Assembly: GCF_000005505.3 (NCBI RefSeq)
Contig: NC_016133.3
Coordinates: 36,976,737 to 37,040,736 of the forward strand
Length of the DNA: 64,000 nucleotides
DNA from: Brachypodium distachyon
Lineage: Eukaryota > Streptophyta > Magnoliopsida > Poales > Poaceae
Reading direction: 5' to 3'
Of this stretch, positions 1-10,439 are shown piece after piece (within the stretch, counting starts at the first letter, position 1; the number at the start of each line of letters is the position of its first letter). The position numbers and the translations under genes are program-made. The notes under the pieces are model-generated. The model had not been told where the DNA came from, searched no databases, and saw nothing but the letters and a program-made list of their open reading frames with translations.

Positions 1-1630
1 AACAGTATTAGATAAACAGCCACTAAGTTATGGATGTACGTTCAAATGAGTAGATGTATATAGAGATGATAGGTGTGAACCCATTACAGTATAGAAATGG
101 ATCAGTTGTAATCAAAGCTTATTGTAAGTAAGAGAAAAGGCAAGTAGTCTCGTCTTTTGGAAAGAAAGAACTGATATACACTGCTTTGATAGAAGAATGG
201 CAGGTACAAAAGCTCTAGCCTAGTTGCCTAGTTTACTAAGCTTTTGTAAAAATGCACCTTCCATCACTGCAATGTACAAAAACACATAACACAGCCAACT
301 GGCAACTTGAACGAAAAATGGTTCAAGGATAATTAAGCAACGAAAACTGTTCAGCAAGGAGTTCATAAGGAAATGTAAGATAGTCTGTAGTTAGCAAGAA
401 TAGCAAGACATGGGTGAATATGTTCTTTCCATTAGAATAGTCAGTATCCTAAACCAAAATTTAATAGAGTGAGTTCGTAAGTACAGGTCAAGTAGCTTCT
501 GGACATCAACCATCTAGTTCTCTCACCCCAAGCCAATCTGTCAGGCCCACCAATAGTTATCCCGTTTGTGAACCAGGCATAATCCTTGTTAGTTATGCCG
601 TTGTGAAACAGGCAAAATCATTGTTAGTTATCCCTTTATGAACCAAGCATAAACCCTGTTGTTATGCTAGGTTCATCAAGTAGGAGCTATGTTAAGGGTG
701 AGGAGTAAACTGCACACCAAGGTTATCCAATGACAAGCATGGAAAACAAACCATCAGCATACTCAAATAATGTTAAGTTATTCTTTGAAGTTTCCATTCA
801 ACAGTCCAAATGTGTGATCATATGGTACGCGATGCTCAAGTATCATTAGTTACTTTAGAAATGCAGAAATAATGCAAGAGTAAACACAAAATAAATCCCG
901 AGTACAAAATGCAAAACAAAAACGCAAGGAAACATGATGAAACCAGAATGACAAATAGACTTTCTCACTCCTTGTCATTCTGGTTTCATCATGTTTCCTT
1001 GCGTAATATTATTGTAATATTTAGTTAATGAACTTTCGAGCATCTCCTTAGCTTAGCATGCTACTAGTAAATATTAAGATGGATTAGCAGCGACAACAAA
1101 AAATTCAAGGATCCAGTTACTTCCTCACTCCCAACAATTTTCCCAAATGAGTGAAGGGATGCGACAGTGAGTACCTTGATTTAAAGTCCAATTAAAACAT
1201 CGGCTGATGATAAGCTAGTCGTGGCCTACCTGGAAGGCAACAGAATGAGGAGGCAGCCTTATAAAAGCAAATTTGTAATACAGGAACGTGGATTACACAA
1301 TTGGTTCAGCAAAGCAAATTTAGACACTAGAGCTGCGGATTCACACGTTGAATCACAGATCTTCGGCATGCGAACTCTAAATCAATCCCCCATCTAATCT
1401 AACCTCATCTAGGGAGCCATGGAGTCACGAACGCCCGATTATTGAAATTCTATCCACGGACGGATGGGTAGATTGACTATGCTATTGCAGCAAACAAATC
1501 CAAAACTCGGAAAAGGAGTATCGAGGAAAGAGAACTTCGGATTTGAGGAACGAACTAGGGCAAACTAGTCTAGAATAAAAAAAAAACGGGCGCAACGAGG
1601 AATCGAAACAAGAAGATTTCGGTTAGGCCT
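1..1630. other. Non-coding stretch, possibly intron of a leftward gene
   Basis: No coding region is recognisable. The sequence is AT-rich without long open frames on either strand. If the possible first exon at 1634-1780 is real, this stretch would be intron or 5' leader of a gene whose coding part lies beyond the left edge. The only structured element is the perfect inverted repeat at 922-1004, listed separately. Confidence 0.4.
922..1004. repeat. Perfect 33-bp inverted repeat (hairpin)
   Basis: The arm at 922-954 is the exact reverse complement of 972-1004, with a 17-base spacer at 955-971. The stem has no mismatch over 33 pairs. No target duplication or transposon end is visible at its borders. 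It could be a young palindromic duplication from template switching or the fold-back of a small-RNA locus; the sequence alone does not decide. Confidence 0.9.
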
Positions 1631-1633
1631 TAC

Positions 1634-1818
1634 GGGTGCTCCCTGCGGATCCGCCGGAATCGAGCTCGCCGAGGCCAGATCTGGCCGGGGGGGAGGAGGA
1701 TGAGCGCGGAGGTAGGTGGGAGGGGCGGATCGAGTTTCTTAAAATAGGCAGTAGTTGCATTGAGCACCCTACGTTTTGCAGTAATTCGCGGAGCTTTTCT
1801 ACGGCCTGTCTATATATA
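1634..1818 (-). promoter_or_regulatory. Possible promoter and first exon of a leftward gene
   Basis: On the minus strand a TATATATA stretch (1811-1818) lies about 30 bases before a GC-rich, CT-rich segment that ends at a good splice donor (exon to 1634, intron GTAAGG from 1633). This is how a non-coding first exon of a plant gene looks. There is no ATG of note in the exon and no coding sequence in the window, so the product is unknown. The TATA stretch is palindromic and could act on either strand. Confidence 0.3.
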
Positions 1819-1819
1819 C

Positions 1820-2966
1820 GCTCCCGTGACCCGTCGCGCTACTGGGCCTGTCTGGGCGGCCCGTCTTATTTTTTTCGTTCGGTGTTGTTGTCTCGTCCGC
1901 TTTTGCTGGTTGGTCCATTCGTTCGCTAGCTCGCAGCCTCGTTGATTCCTTGCGCCGTTCTAAAAAAATGAACCGGTTCTTGTTTTCCTCATTTTTTTAT
2001 AAAAATAATGCTAGCTGTGACCTGCCAGAATTTTGTAGATTTGCGAACGGAATCATGTAACTTCTAACAGCTCGTTGGTAGCCTCATTTCATTCCATTCC
2101 ATAAAATTTTGATCGCATTATTTGGTTGAATTTGAATTCTGACCGGATTCAAAAATCATGTTTGTCTGCCACATGGATTTGTAGAATGAAAATTCGAGAG
2201 AAAAAGACATCTTTTAGAACGGAATTTTGGTTAGGTATAGTATGATTTCATAGAATTTCAAATTGAATTCTATGCCAACCAATCAAGTTGGTTTCTGAAA
2301 TACAAAATGAACTTCAGAATTTCAGACCCAAAATGATGGGATCCAAATGAGTTGTAAGACGATCTTCATATCCAAAAGATATAAACAGATCCCATTTGCA
2401 TCCACAATGGCAAGTCGGTTTTCCTAATTTCTGTGGCATTGAAATCGTTACGAGAAGTCATATGAAAACTCCTGCAGAGTCGCATGGGGTGGAGGATAAT
2501 TGTACCTCGCGTGGATGCACATGTGCATTGTTGGCACCTATCTCACATGGAGCGGAAGCTCGGGTTTTGAAATCACAAAATTATAGATCTCAGGTCCAAG
2601 TGATTCGAGCCAAACGAGTGCACACATAATTTTCTCTCAATGAACCAACTTCTTAGGCTGGCATGAAATTGGATACATAAATTTAATCCCAAATTTCAAT
2701 ACAAAATTCAAATTTAACCAAATGAGATCCTATAAAAATATTAATTTATTTTTACTTTCTAACATTGAAATGAAACGAGTGCTTCCAAACAAGTAAAAGT
2801 TTTTGTGTTATTATATGAGTAAAATGCCTCTACAATTATAATAATTGAACTTTAGTCATCAATCCGAGTTATAGCAGCTGACGGGGCGACCCTCATTGGT
2901 CATGGGCAATTCTTGCTCCAAGTTTTGCTCCATGTACACCCAACTCATGGGATGGAAATGTATCTT
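1820..2966. other. Intergenic, AT-rich
   Basis: No gene is recognisable. The sequence is AT-rich and the short open frames lack coding character. It is the original upstream flank of the LEA gene at 9832, now pushed away by the copia insertion: position 2971 was originally next to position 9565 apart from the duplicated CTCTT. Confidence 0.5.
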
Positions 2967-2971
2967 CTCTT

Positions 2972-4039
2972 TGTTGAATAATTAGGTAATTTTGATGAAT
3001 ATTTAATCCAGAAAACAATGTGTAAAACATGTAGCACATTATATCATGCAAACTAGACAAATTAAATAGCAACGCACAGCAATAAAACTCATCTAATTTC
3101 ACTGCATGAATAATAGAACTACTAATCAAAATCAGCAAGAAAGAGCAGATTACGTACGGTGCTGTACTCTTTTCTTGTGTTTGTTTGTTGAGGTCGGTGA
3201 CGAGTCTGGAGGCGTCGATGTTCACGCCGGCAGCAGCAGCAGCCTTGACTACCTCCTGGGCAGCGGCCCGTGCCTGCGCTTGCACCTGTGCAGCAGCAGT
3301 TGCCTGGGCTTGGAGTTGGGCAGCCTGCTGCTGCTGAGATAGAGCGTCAGTCTGAGCCGCGGGATCTCCGAGGTCGTCGGCCATTGGTGATTAAGATGCC
3401 GACGAAACAGGGATGTGAAGAAGCGAGCAGTCGCGTGAGAACGCTCCCTAAAAACCTTATCGACCGTCTAATGGGCAGGATCTCGAAGCTCGGAGTTCCG
3501 GAGGCCTGCTCTCCCAACGATCTGTGCACGCAGTCGACGGGATGGAGTAGCAGTTGGCGGCGAACAACGAGATTGGATCGTGGGCGTGACGGCTAGGATT
3601 GTGGCATGGTTCGTCCGGAGGCCGCAGTCGTCTTATTATATAGGCACGCAGGCGGACTTCGGTTCGGTTTTGGAAACCAAAACCGACTCCGCAATTATCG
3701 GGATTTGTTACGCGTCCGCAACGGATTCCGACTGCCAAAAAGATAAGCACGACCCCACCCCGCACCGCACCGAACCGGCATGGCTCGAACTCGAAATCAA
3801 TCAACGCGACGCGCACGCGCGCGTCGTGACGAGGCGAGGCGAGGAGCGCGCGTGGGGATTTCCCTTGCTCACTTGCTCAAGAGGTGAGAACCAACATATC
3901 TTATATATTGGTCTAACTCTCCCTAAATTAGCAAGGTGGGACTATTCTCACTTTCTCATCCCACTCCATGAATGGGCTTTTGAGATTTTTTAGGAATTAA
4001 TTTCAGATTGGGCCTTGGGCCTAACCCAAAATTATAACA
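2972..4039 (-). repeat. 3' LTR of the copia element
   Basis: This is the left copy in the window and the downstream (3') LTR of the minus-strand element. It starts TGTTG and ends CAACA-like (ATAACA) on the plus strand. It carries a TATA box (about 3635-3642, minus), an ATG at 3384 and a reading frame of 75 codons plus two bases that is open up to a splice donor at 3157-3152. In the 5' LTR the same frame is broken by two stops. Confidence 0.95.
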
Positions 4040-4603
4040 ATCCCCCGCAATATCTCATAAGCACATAAAATTGCATTGATCCAAAACTCTGTTTTTGATA
4101 TACCAGCGTTTCAGTGTTCAGTGGAGACCGGTTAAGGTTGAACATCCACCTAAACAAATAGCTTCACTCACGCACAACTGAATAATGGACAAACCTTGAA
4201 TTGTCAGTTTTCTGTGTTAGAGCTTCACTAAATTGTTGTCTGGTACTAGGCTGCTGAATGATAACCCGCGGTGTGGAGCATATAAGTCATTTTCCAGGCC
4301 TTTTCATGAGCTTATTAGAGACCACCCAAATCTCATAGACTGCGACCAACAGTCAGGCTCATATAGGTGTGTTCTTTAGAGACTACTCTGTAGGACAGTA
4401 TCTCCTTTGCAAATTAATGCAATGCGTTAGAACACATTAAGTTAAACAACCTACCATACAGTACACGAGAGTAATGCATCGTCCACGGAGTGGGATAAAG
4501 AATGTACACTCTCCTCAGTTATCCAATGACTTGTTTCCCAGCTCCTAATTCACGGGATCTCCGATCACCTAGGTTGATTTACCGCCATGGTAACTCACGT
4601 GGG
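4040..4603 (-). other. Copia 3' untranslated region and polypurine tract
   Basis: This lies between the original pol stop and the 3' LTR. The plus-strand ATCCCCCGC at about 4040-4048 is, on the minus strand, a G-rich polypurine run directly against the LTR, the expected start of plus-strand DNA synthesis. No frame of note is present. Confidence 0.6.
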
Positions 4604-7600
4604 TCACAACCCCATCTCCCTTGATGCAGATTGTATCACATTCCTTGATAGACTCTTTGTAAAGGGATCTGCCAGATTTTTAGCCGTTGGGATATATCCC
4701 AATGCTATTATTCAGGAATTTCTCATTGCTCTGACAGATTTCAGACGTCTCCTGACGTGTCTTGATGACTTCATGTTATCTTTAGAACTGTTCACTTTGA
4801 CTATCACAGTTTGATTGTCACAGTTCATAAGAATCGTCGGTATTGGTTTTTCAACAATCGGCAAGTCCATCAAGAGCTCACGAAGCCAGTCGGCTTCAAC
4901 CGTGGATGTATCTAATGCTGAAAGTTCTGCTTCCATTGTTGATTTGGTTAAGATCGTTTGATTGCAAGACTTCCATGAAACATTGCCCCCTCCGAGTGTG
5001 AACACATATCCACTCGTGGCCTTTAGCTCATCAACATCAGATATCCACTTTGAATCACTATAATCCTCAAGTACCTTGGGGTACCCAGTATAGCGTATAC
5101 CATAGCTCATTGTGCCTTTTAGATAGCGCATGACCCTCTCGAGTGCACTCCAATGATCATCTCCCGGATTCTTATTGAACCGACTCAGTTTGCTCGCAGC
5201 AAAAGAGATGTCAGGTCTAGTTGCGCTAACCAAATACATGAGCGAACCAATAATCTGAGAATATCTCAGTTGGTCTCTTCCAATTCTGTGATTCTTTCGA
5301 AGCAGAACGCTTAGATCATAAGGAGTTGGAGAAGGTTTACAATCAGCATAGCCGAAACGACTCAAGATATTTTCCACATAGTGAGATTGCAACAAAGTGA
5401 TCTCACCATTGTCGCCTCTCACGAGCTTGATGTTCAGAATAACATCAGCTACGCCAAGGTGTTTCATGTCAAAGCACTTCGACAAGAAAGTCTTAACCTC
5501 TTCAATCACTTTGAGGTTAGTTCCAAATATTAGTATGTCATCGACATACAAACAAAGTATAACTCCCTCGCCCCCACCATGGCAGTAGTATACACATTTG
5601 TCAGCTTCGTTTACAACAAAGCCAACAGATGTTAAAGTTTTGTCAAACTTCTCATGCCATTGCTTAGGAGCTTGTTTCAGGCCATATGGAGACTTTAATA
5701 ACTTACACACTTTGTCTTCATGACCTTTTATTACAAATCCATCTGGCTGGTTCATGTAAATTTCCTCGTCCAACTCTTCGTTAAGGAAAGCTGTCTTAAC
5801 GTCCATTTGATGGACGATCAGACCATATGAGGCAGCCAGTGATAGTAATACTCTGATTGTGGTCAATCGAGCTACAGGTGAGTAAGTATCAAAGAAATCT
5901 TCACCTTCTTTCTGGGTAAAACCCTTGGCCACAAGCCGCGCCTTGTACTTCTCAATAGTACCATCAGGCCTAAGCTTTTTCTTGAATATCCACTTGCATC
6001 CTACGGATTTGCACCCGTACGGACAGTCAACGACCTCCCAAGTACCATTAGCCATGATAGAATCCATCTCACTACGAATGGCTTCCTTCCAATAGTCTGC
6101 ATCCGGAGATGCAAAGGCCTCATTAATGGTTTTAGGGGTGTCATCCACAAGGTACACAATGAAATCATCACCAAAGGATTTAGCAATCCTTTGTCGCTTA
6201 CCCCTAATAGGGGCTTCACCGTCATACTCCTCAGAAATCTCATCAAGTGTTTGTTCAAGATTTTCCACTTGGATGGCGGGTTTAGGAGCTACACCATGAT
6301 CCTGATGTTCCTCTGAACTGACGGGTTCAGCAGGTACATCATGATCCTCTCTAAATGTGCTATGCATATCTCTCATGGGAAATATGTCCTCAAAAAATGT
6401 AGCATCCCTAGACTCCATAATTGTACCGACGCTCATGTCAAGTACTCCAGAATTTACAACCAAGAATCTATAGACAACACTCCGAAGTGCGTAGCCAAGA
6501 AAGACACAATCAACGGTTTTTGGTCCAAGCTTACGTTTTTGATAATTGGCACATTGACTTTCGCCAAACAACCCCAAGTCCGTAAGTAAGAAAGTGTGAG
6601 TCTCTTCTTTTCCCATAGCTTGTATGGGGTGACTTCTTTATCTTTTGTGGAAACACGATTTAGGACATAACATGAAGTCAATAGCGCCTCCCCCGACCAT
6701 GCCTTGGATAAACCAACAGTGTCTAACATGGCGTTGACCAAGTCAATCAGCGTGCGGTTTTCCTCTCAGCAACCCCGTTTGACTGGGGCGAATAGGGAGG
6801 CGTCCTCTCATGGACTATGCCATGTTCCTCACAAAATGAATTAAACTCACTGAAGATATACTCTCCACCGCGGTCAGACCGCAAACGTTTAATTTTCTTC
6901 TCAAGTTGATTCTCGACTTTAGCTTTATAGATCTTAAAATAATGCAATGCTTCGTCCTTTGATTTTAATAAATACACATAACAGAATCTAGTCGCATCAT
7001 CAATGAAAGTCATAAAGTAACGTTTTCCACTTTTGGTTAGTACAACGTTCATCTCACAAAGATCAGAATGTATGAGTTCTAACGGTGCTACGTTCCTTTC
7101 CTCAGCAGCCTCACAAGGCTGCTTCCCTTGCACACAAGCTTGGCACTTCGAACTTTTAGCCACGGTGATTTTAGGGATCAAACTCAGATTTGCTAATCGC
7201 GTCATGCAACTAAAATTAATGTGACAAAGTTGTGAATGCCAAACATTAGACTCATTATTAATAGAATTGACGTTGTTCACGACCTTATTACAAAAATCCG
7301 AAAGGGATAAGCGGAACAAGCCTCCGCACTCATAACTTTTACCAATAAATTGTCCATACTTAGACACAATAACTTTATTGGACTCAAACACTAACTTAAA
7401 TCCGTCCTTGCAAAGAAGGGATCCACTAACAAGATTTTTCTGAATGGAGGGCACATGCTGCACATTCCTCAGCTGCACGATCTTTCCCGAAGTAAACTTC
7501 AGATCCACCGTGCCAACACCATGAACAGAAGCATGGGCGCCGTTCCCCATCGTCACTGAGGAGCTGATGGCCTGATATGAAGAAAACAAGGAAATATCAG

Positions 7601-8460
7601 CACACACATGAATAGTTGCACCTGTATCGACCCACCAATCGGTGGACTGACATACAGAAAAATTACCATACCCGCCTGCATCTTCATTGTTGCCAATGGT
7701 CAAATTAGCAAACTTGTCCTTGTTGCCTCCTTTCTTCTTCTTCTTCTTGAAAGTGGTAGTGTTCTTTGGACCAGCATTGTTGAATGCCTTTCCCTTTCCC
7801 TTGTTGTTACTGTTGTTGTGGTTGTTCCTCTGAACCATGTTGGCAGTGGACGTACCCTCTTGTGTGTTGCCTTTGGGGCCAGCATCTTTTGCTCTCGCCT
7901 GCTCCTCAACATCAAGAGTCCGAATCAGGTTCTTCACAGAGATTTCTTGTCTCTTGTGTTTTAATGAACTAGCAAAGTTCCTCCACGAGGGTGAAAGCTT
8001 GGCGATGATGCCACCGGCGACAAACTTGTCGGGTAGTGGACACTTGAATTGCTCAAGTTCCTTAGCCATAGTCAGTAACTCATGAGCTTGTTCCACTACA
8101 GATCGGTTTGCAACCATCTTATAGTCAAAGAACTGCTCCATGATGTACAGCTCACTGCCAGTGTCAGATGCGCCAAACTTAGCATCGAGTGCATCCCACA
8201 ACTCTTTGGCATCCTGATAGTGCAGATAAGCATCAACGAGCTTATCTCCCAGCACACTATAGATCGCACCGATGACTACAACACAAGCCTCAACATACAA
8301 CTGTTGAGGAACAATTGTTTGAGTCTTCCCGTGTTGTACCGCCCACCATGCGCCCATAGCCACGAGCCACATATGACATTTATACTGCCACCTCTTAAAG
8401 TGCAGTCCAGTAAACAAAGGTGGTTTCAATGCGACAGCAAATTGAGACATCAAAAATTGC
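4604..8460 (-). pseudogene. Copia gag-pol polyprotein, inactivated
   Basis: From the ATG at 8450 the product starts with a UBN2-type gag domain (about residues 60-190), then an Asn/Lys-rich basic stretch in place of the usual CCHC zinc knuckle, a protease with the DTGA motif, the GAG-pre-integrase segment, and integrase with HSDLC, FIDDATRF and the SPQSNGVAE region carrying the DDE residues. Reverse transcriptase (YVDDIL box) and RNase H (YSDSKW, MEAELSAL) follow. A one-base loss near 6763 and a second shift near 6540 move the frame, and a TGA at 4714-4712 cuts the last RNase H part. The old stop is at 4606-4604. Such proteins make the particle, reverse-transcribe the RNA and integrate the copy. 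This copy cannot encode an intact product. Confidence 0.93.
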
Positions 8461-8670
8461 CTACACGAATAAGGTTTTTGGATTGTTGAATAATTAGGTA
8501 ATTTCGATGAATATTTAATCTAGAAAAACAATGTGTAAAACATGTAGCATATTATATCATGCAAACTAGACAAATTAAATAGCAACACACAACAATAAAA
8601 CTCATCTAATTTTACGGCATGAATAACAGAACTACTAATCAAAATTAACAAGAAAGAACAGATTACGTAC

Positions 8671-8924
8671 GGTCTTGTACTCTTTTCTTGTGTTTGTTTG
8701 TTGAGGTCGGTGACGAGTCCGGCGGCGTCGATGTTCACGCCGGCAGCAACAGCAGCCGTGACTACCTCCTGGGCAGCGGCCAGCGCCTGCGCTTGCGCCT
8801 GTGCAGCACCAGTTGCCTGGGCTTAGAGTTGGGCAGCCTGCTGCTGTGCTTGGAGTTGGATAGCCTGCTGCTACTGAGCTAGAGCGTCAGCCTGAGCCGC
8901 GGGATCTCCGAGGTCGTCGGCCAT
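8671..8924 (-). pseudogene. LTR-borne leader exon of gag, broken in this copy
   Basis: The minus strand from the ATG at 8924 encodes a start MADDLGDP followed by an Ala/Gln-rich stretch and ends at a strong donor, GTACGT, at 8670. The exon length is 254 bases, leaving two bases over. The nearest acceptor, TTCGTGTAG at 8461, begins the internal exon at 8460, whose first base completes the codon, and the frame then runs straight into the gag ATG at 8450. The 3' LTR copy (3384-3158, 227 bases, same phase) is open throughout; this copy has in-frame TAG and TAA codons. The match in phase at both LTRs and the consensus donor argue for a real intron spanning the LTR end. A spliced gag leader is inferred, not proven. 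Confidence 0.6.
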
Positions 8925-9170
8925 TGGTGATGAAGATGCCGACGAAATAGGGACGTGAAGAAGCGAGCAGTCGCGTGAAAACGCTCCCCAAAAACCTTAT
9001 CGACCGTCTCCCGGGCAGGATCTCGAAGGTCGGGGTTCCGGAGGCCTGCTCTCCCGGCGATCTGTGCACACAGTCGACGGGATGGAGTAGCAGTTGGCGG
9101 CGAACAACGAGATTGGATCGTGGGCGTGGCTAGGGTTGTGGCGTGGTTCGTCCGGAGGCCGCGGTCGTCT

Positions 9171-9179
9171 TATTATATA
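9171..9179 (-). promoter_or_regulatory. TATA box of the copia 5' LTR
   Basis: The minus strand reads CTATATAATA here. The matching position in the 3' LTR (3635-3642) has the same motif. It sits about 250 bases before the LTR ATG at 8924, a normal distance for a transcript starting near 9145 with an untranslated leader of about 220 bases. Confidence 0.6.
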
Positions 9180-9618
9180 GGCACGCAGGCGGACTTCGGT
9201 TCGGTTTAGGAAACCAAAACCGACTCTGCAATTATCGGGATTTGTTACGCGTCCGCAACGGATTCCGACTGCCAAAAAGATAAGCACGACCCCGCCCCGC
9301 ACCGACCCGGCACGGCTCGAAATCGAACTCGATCCACGAAACGCGGCGCGGCGAGAGGAGGAGGAGCACGCGTGGGGATTTTCCTTACTCACTTACTCAA
9401 GAGGTGAGAATCAACATACTTTGTATATTGGTCCAACTTCTCCTAAACTAGTAAGGTGGGACTATTCCCACTTTTTCATCTCACTTTATGAATGGACTTT
9501 TGAGATTTTTCAGAAGTTAATTTCAGATTCGGTTTTGAAGCTGACCCAAAATTCCAACACTCTTTTCCTTTGGAATCTCAAGTTGCGTCGGTTCTTGGCT
9601 TGGCATGGCTTCTTCCTT

Positions 9619-9750
9619 GCATGCACGCTCGCCGGTCGGTTCGCGACAGCTCTGGCTCCCACGTGCACGAGTTCCCGCGTAACAGGGCGACACGTTGCAA
9701 GCAATCCTCTACAGGTGTCACGGCCACGTAGCAGCAAAGCACGTATACTT
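9619..9750 (+). promoter_or_regulatory. LEA gene promoter with RY and ABRE motifs
   Basis: A GCATGCA block (9619-9625) matches the RY seed motif. CACGTG at 9660-9665 is a G-box of the ABA-response type, and further ACGT cores lie near 9691 and 9725. A TATA-like TATACTTA starts at 9744, about 88 bases before the ATG. RY plus ABRE is the classic pair bound by ABI3/VP1-type and bZIP factors in late seed development, which suits the gene product. The copia LTR ends only 60 bases before the RY motif, so all distal promoter sequence was displaced by about 6.6 kb. Confidence 0.6.
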
Positions 9751-9831
9751 AACGAGCAAAGGTCCCCAATGGGAAGACAAAAGCCAGCACCCAATTCGAC
9801 CCAAACCCACAGCCGAGCGAGCACGATCGCC

Positions 9832-10086
9832 ATGTCGGGTGCACAAGGCGCACAGCCCAAGGGCGCTTTCACGGCGACCACATACACAACCGCCGGCACC
9901 GGCGAAGGGGAGAGCCGGCAGACACCCAAGACGGAGCTACGGTCTAGCGAGGACGAGCACGGGCTGCCGGTGAAGAGGCTCGAGGACAAGGTCGAGGACG
10001 CCGCCGGGAAAGGCGGCCCGGTGTTCGGCGCCGGCGCTGAGGACGGCAAGCCCGACCTCGGCGTCACCGGCACCGGCGGAGGATGA
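9832..10086 (+). CDS. Seed maturation (LEA, PM41-like) protein
   Basis: This is an intact 84-residue, single-exon reading frame. It begins MSGAQGAQPKGAFTATTY, which I recognise from the PM41-type seed maturation proteins, and continues with a charged, glycine-rich tail (VEDAAGKGGPVFGAG, then DLGVTGTGGG). Members are very hydrophilic, lack signal peptides and accumulate in maturing embryos, where they are thought to protect cell components during drying. The first ATG in context (GCCATGTCG) starts the conserved N-terminus, so longer upstream frames are not needed. The upstream RY and G-box motifs agree with seed expression under ABA control. It converges with the RING-CH gene: its AATAAA at 10206-10211 is about 30 bases from that gene's poly(A) signal. 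The copia insertion 273 bases upstream may have changed its expression. Confidence 0.85.
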   Translation: MSGAQGAQPKGAFTATTYTTAGTGEGESRQTPKTELRSSEDEHGLPVKRLEDKVEDAAGKGGPVFGAGAEDGKPDLGVTGTGGG

Positions 10087-10205
10087 CAAACCGCTTGCCG
10101 GTTAAACTGTGCTCCGTCCATGTGTAGCACTTTGCTAAGTAGCGTGCTATACCCAGCACGTACAAGAATGAATGATGTAAAACTGTGTGTAGCATCAGAG
10201 TGTGG

Positions 10206-10244
10206 AATAAAAGACAACATCATCAGCAAAGCTTTTATTTTATT
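10206..10244. terminator. Facing poly(A) signals of the LEA and RING-CH genes
   Basis: AATAAA on the plus strand at 10206-10211 serves the LEA transcript. On the minus strand AATAAA occurs at 10244-10239 and 10239-10234 and would serve the RING-CH transcript. The two 3' ends must lie within a few dozen bases of each other and probably overlap. Confidence 0.5.
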
Positions 10245-10439
10245 CAGATGATCAGAAGTTAAAAGGCATTACAGGAATTTTAATCAGACAGTAGTAAGTT
10301 TTTGAGGGTGTCAGCGTATACGTCCCCCAACACACAAATCTTTTCGGCACACGGGAATACAGGCAGGATTTACAGAGGTCGAGATGACCGTGTTTTCTTT
10401 CTGTCTGGGTGGGGGCAATGAAGTTACTACCATGAGTGG

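Larger units (their letters stand above)
2972..9559 (-). mobile_element. Full-length Ty1/copia LTR retrotransposon, decayed
   Basis: Two long terminal repeats (2972-4039 and 8484-9559) share the ends TGTTG...CAACA and enclose a minus-strand gag-pol region. The flanks carry a perfect 5-bp target duplication, CTCTT, at 2967-2971 and 9560-9564, so the borders are certain. The domain order (gag, protease, integrase, reverse transcriptase, RNase H) is that of copia. A polypurine run (GCGGGGGAT on the minus strand, about 4040-4048) precedes the 3' LTR. No tRNA-Met-type primer site follows the 5' LTR. Two frameshifts and an early stop in pol, plus two stops in the 5' LTR exon, make it non-autonomous. 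The first 230 LTR bases differ at roughly one site in 17 by eye, so the insertion is not recent. Confidence 0.95.
8484..9559 (-). repeat. 5' LTR of the copia element
   Basis: This is the right copy in the window and the promoter-bearing (5') LTR. It is 1076 bases, eight longer than the other copy; part of the difference is an extra glutamine-rich repeat unit in the exon region. Its outer end at 9559 lies only 273 bases upstream of the LEA start codon, and transcription from its TATA box runs away from that gene. Confidence 0.95.

Noticed and set aside
9510..10229. 239-codon open frame antisense to the LEA gene
   Set aside because: It is the complement of the LEA coding sequence and promoter; GC-rich codon use keeps it open. 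No domain, and the plus-strand LEA protein is recognisable.
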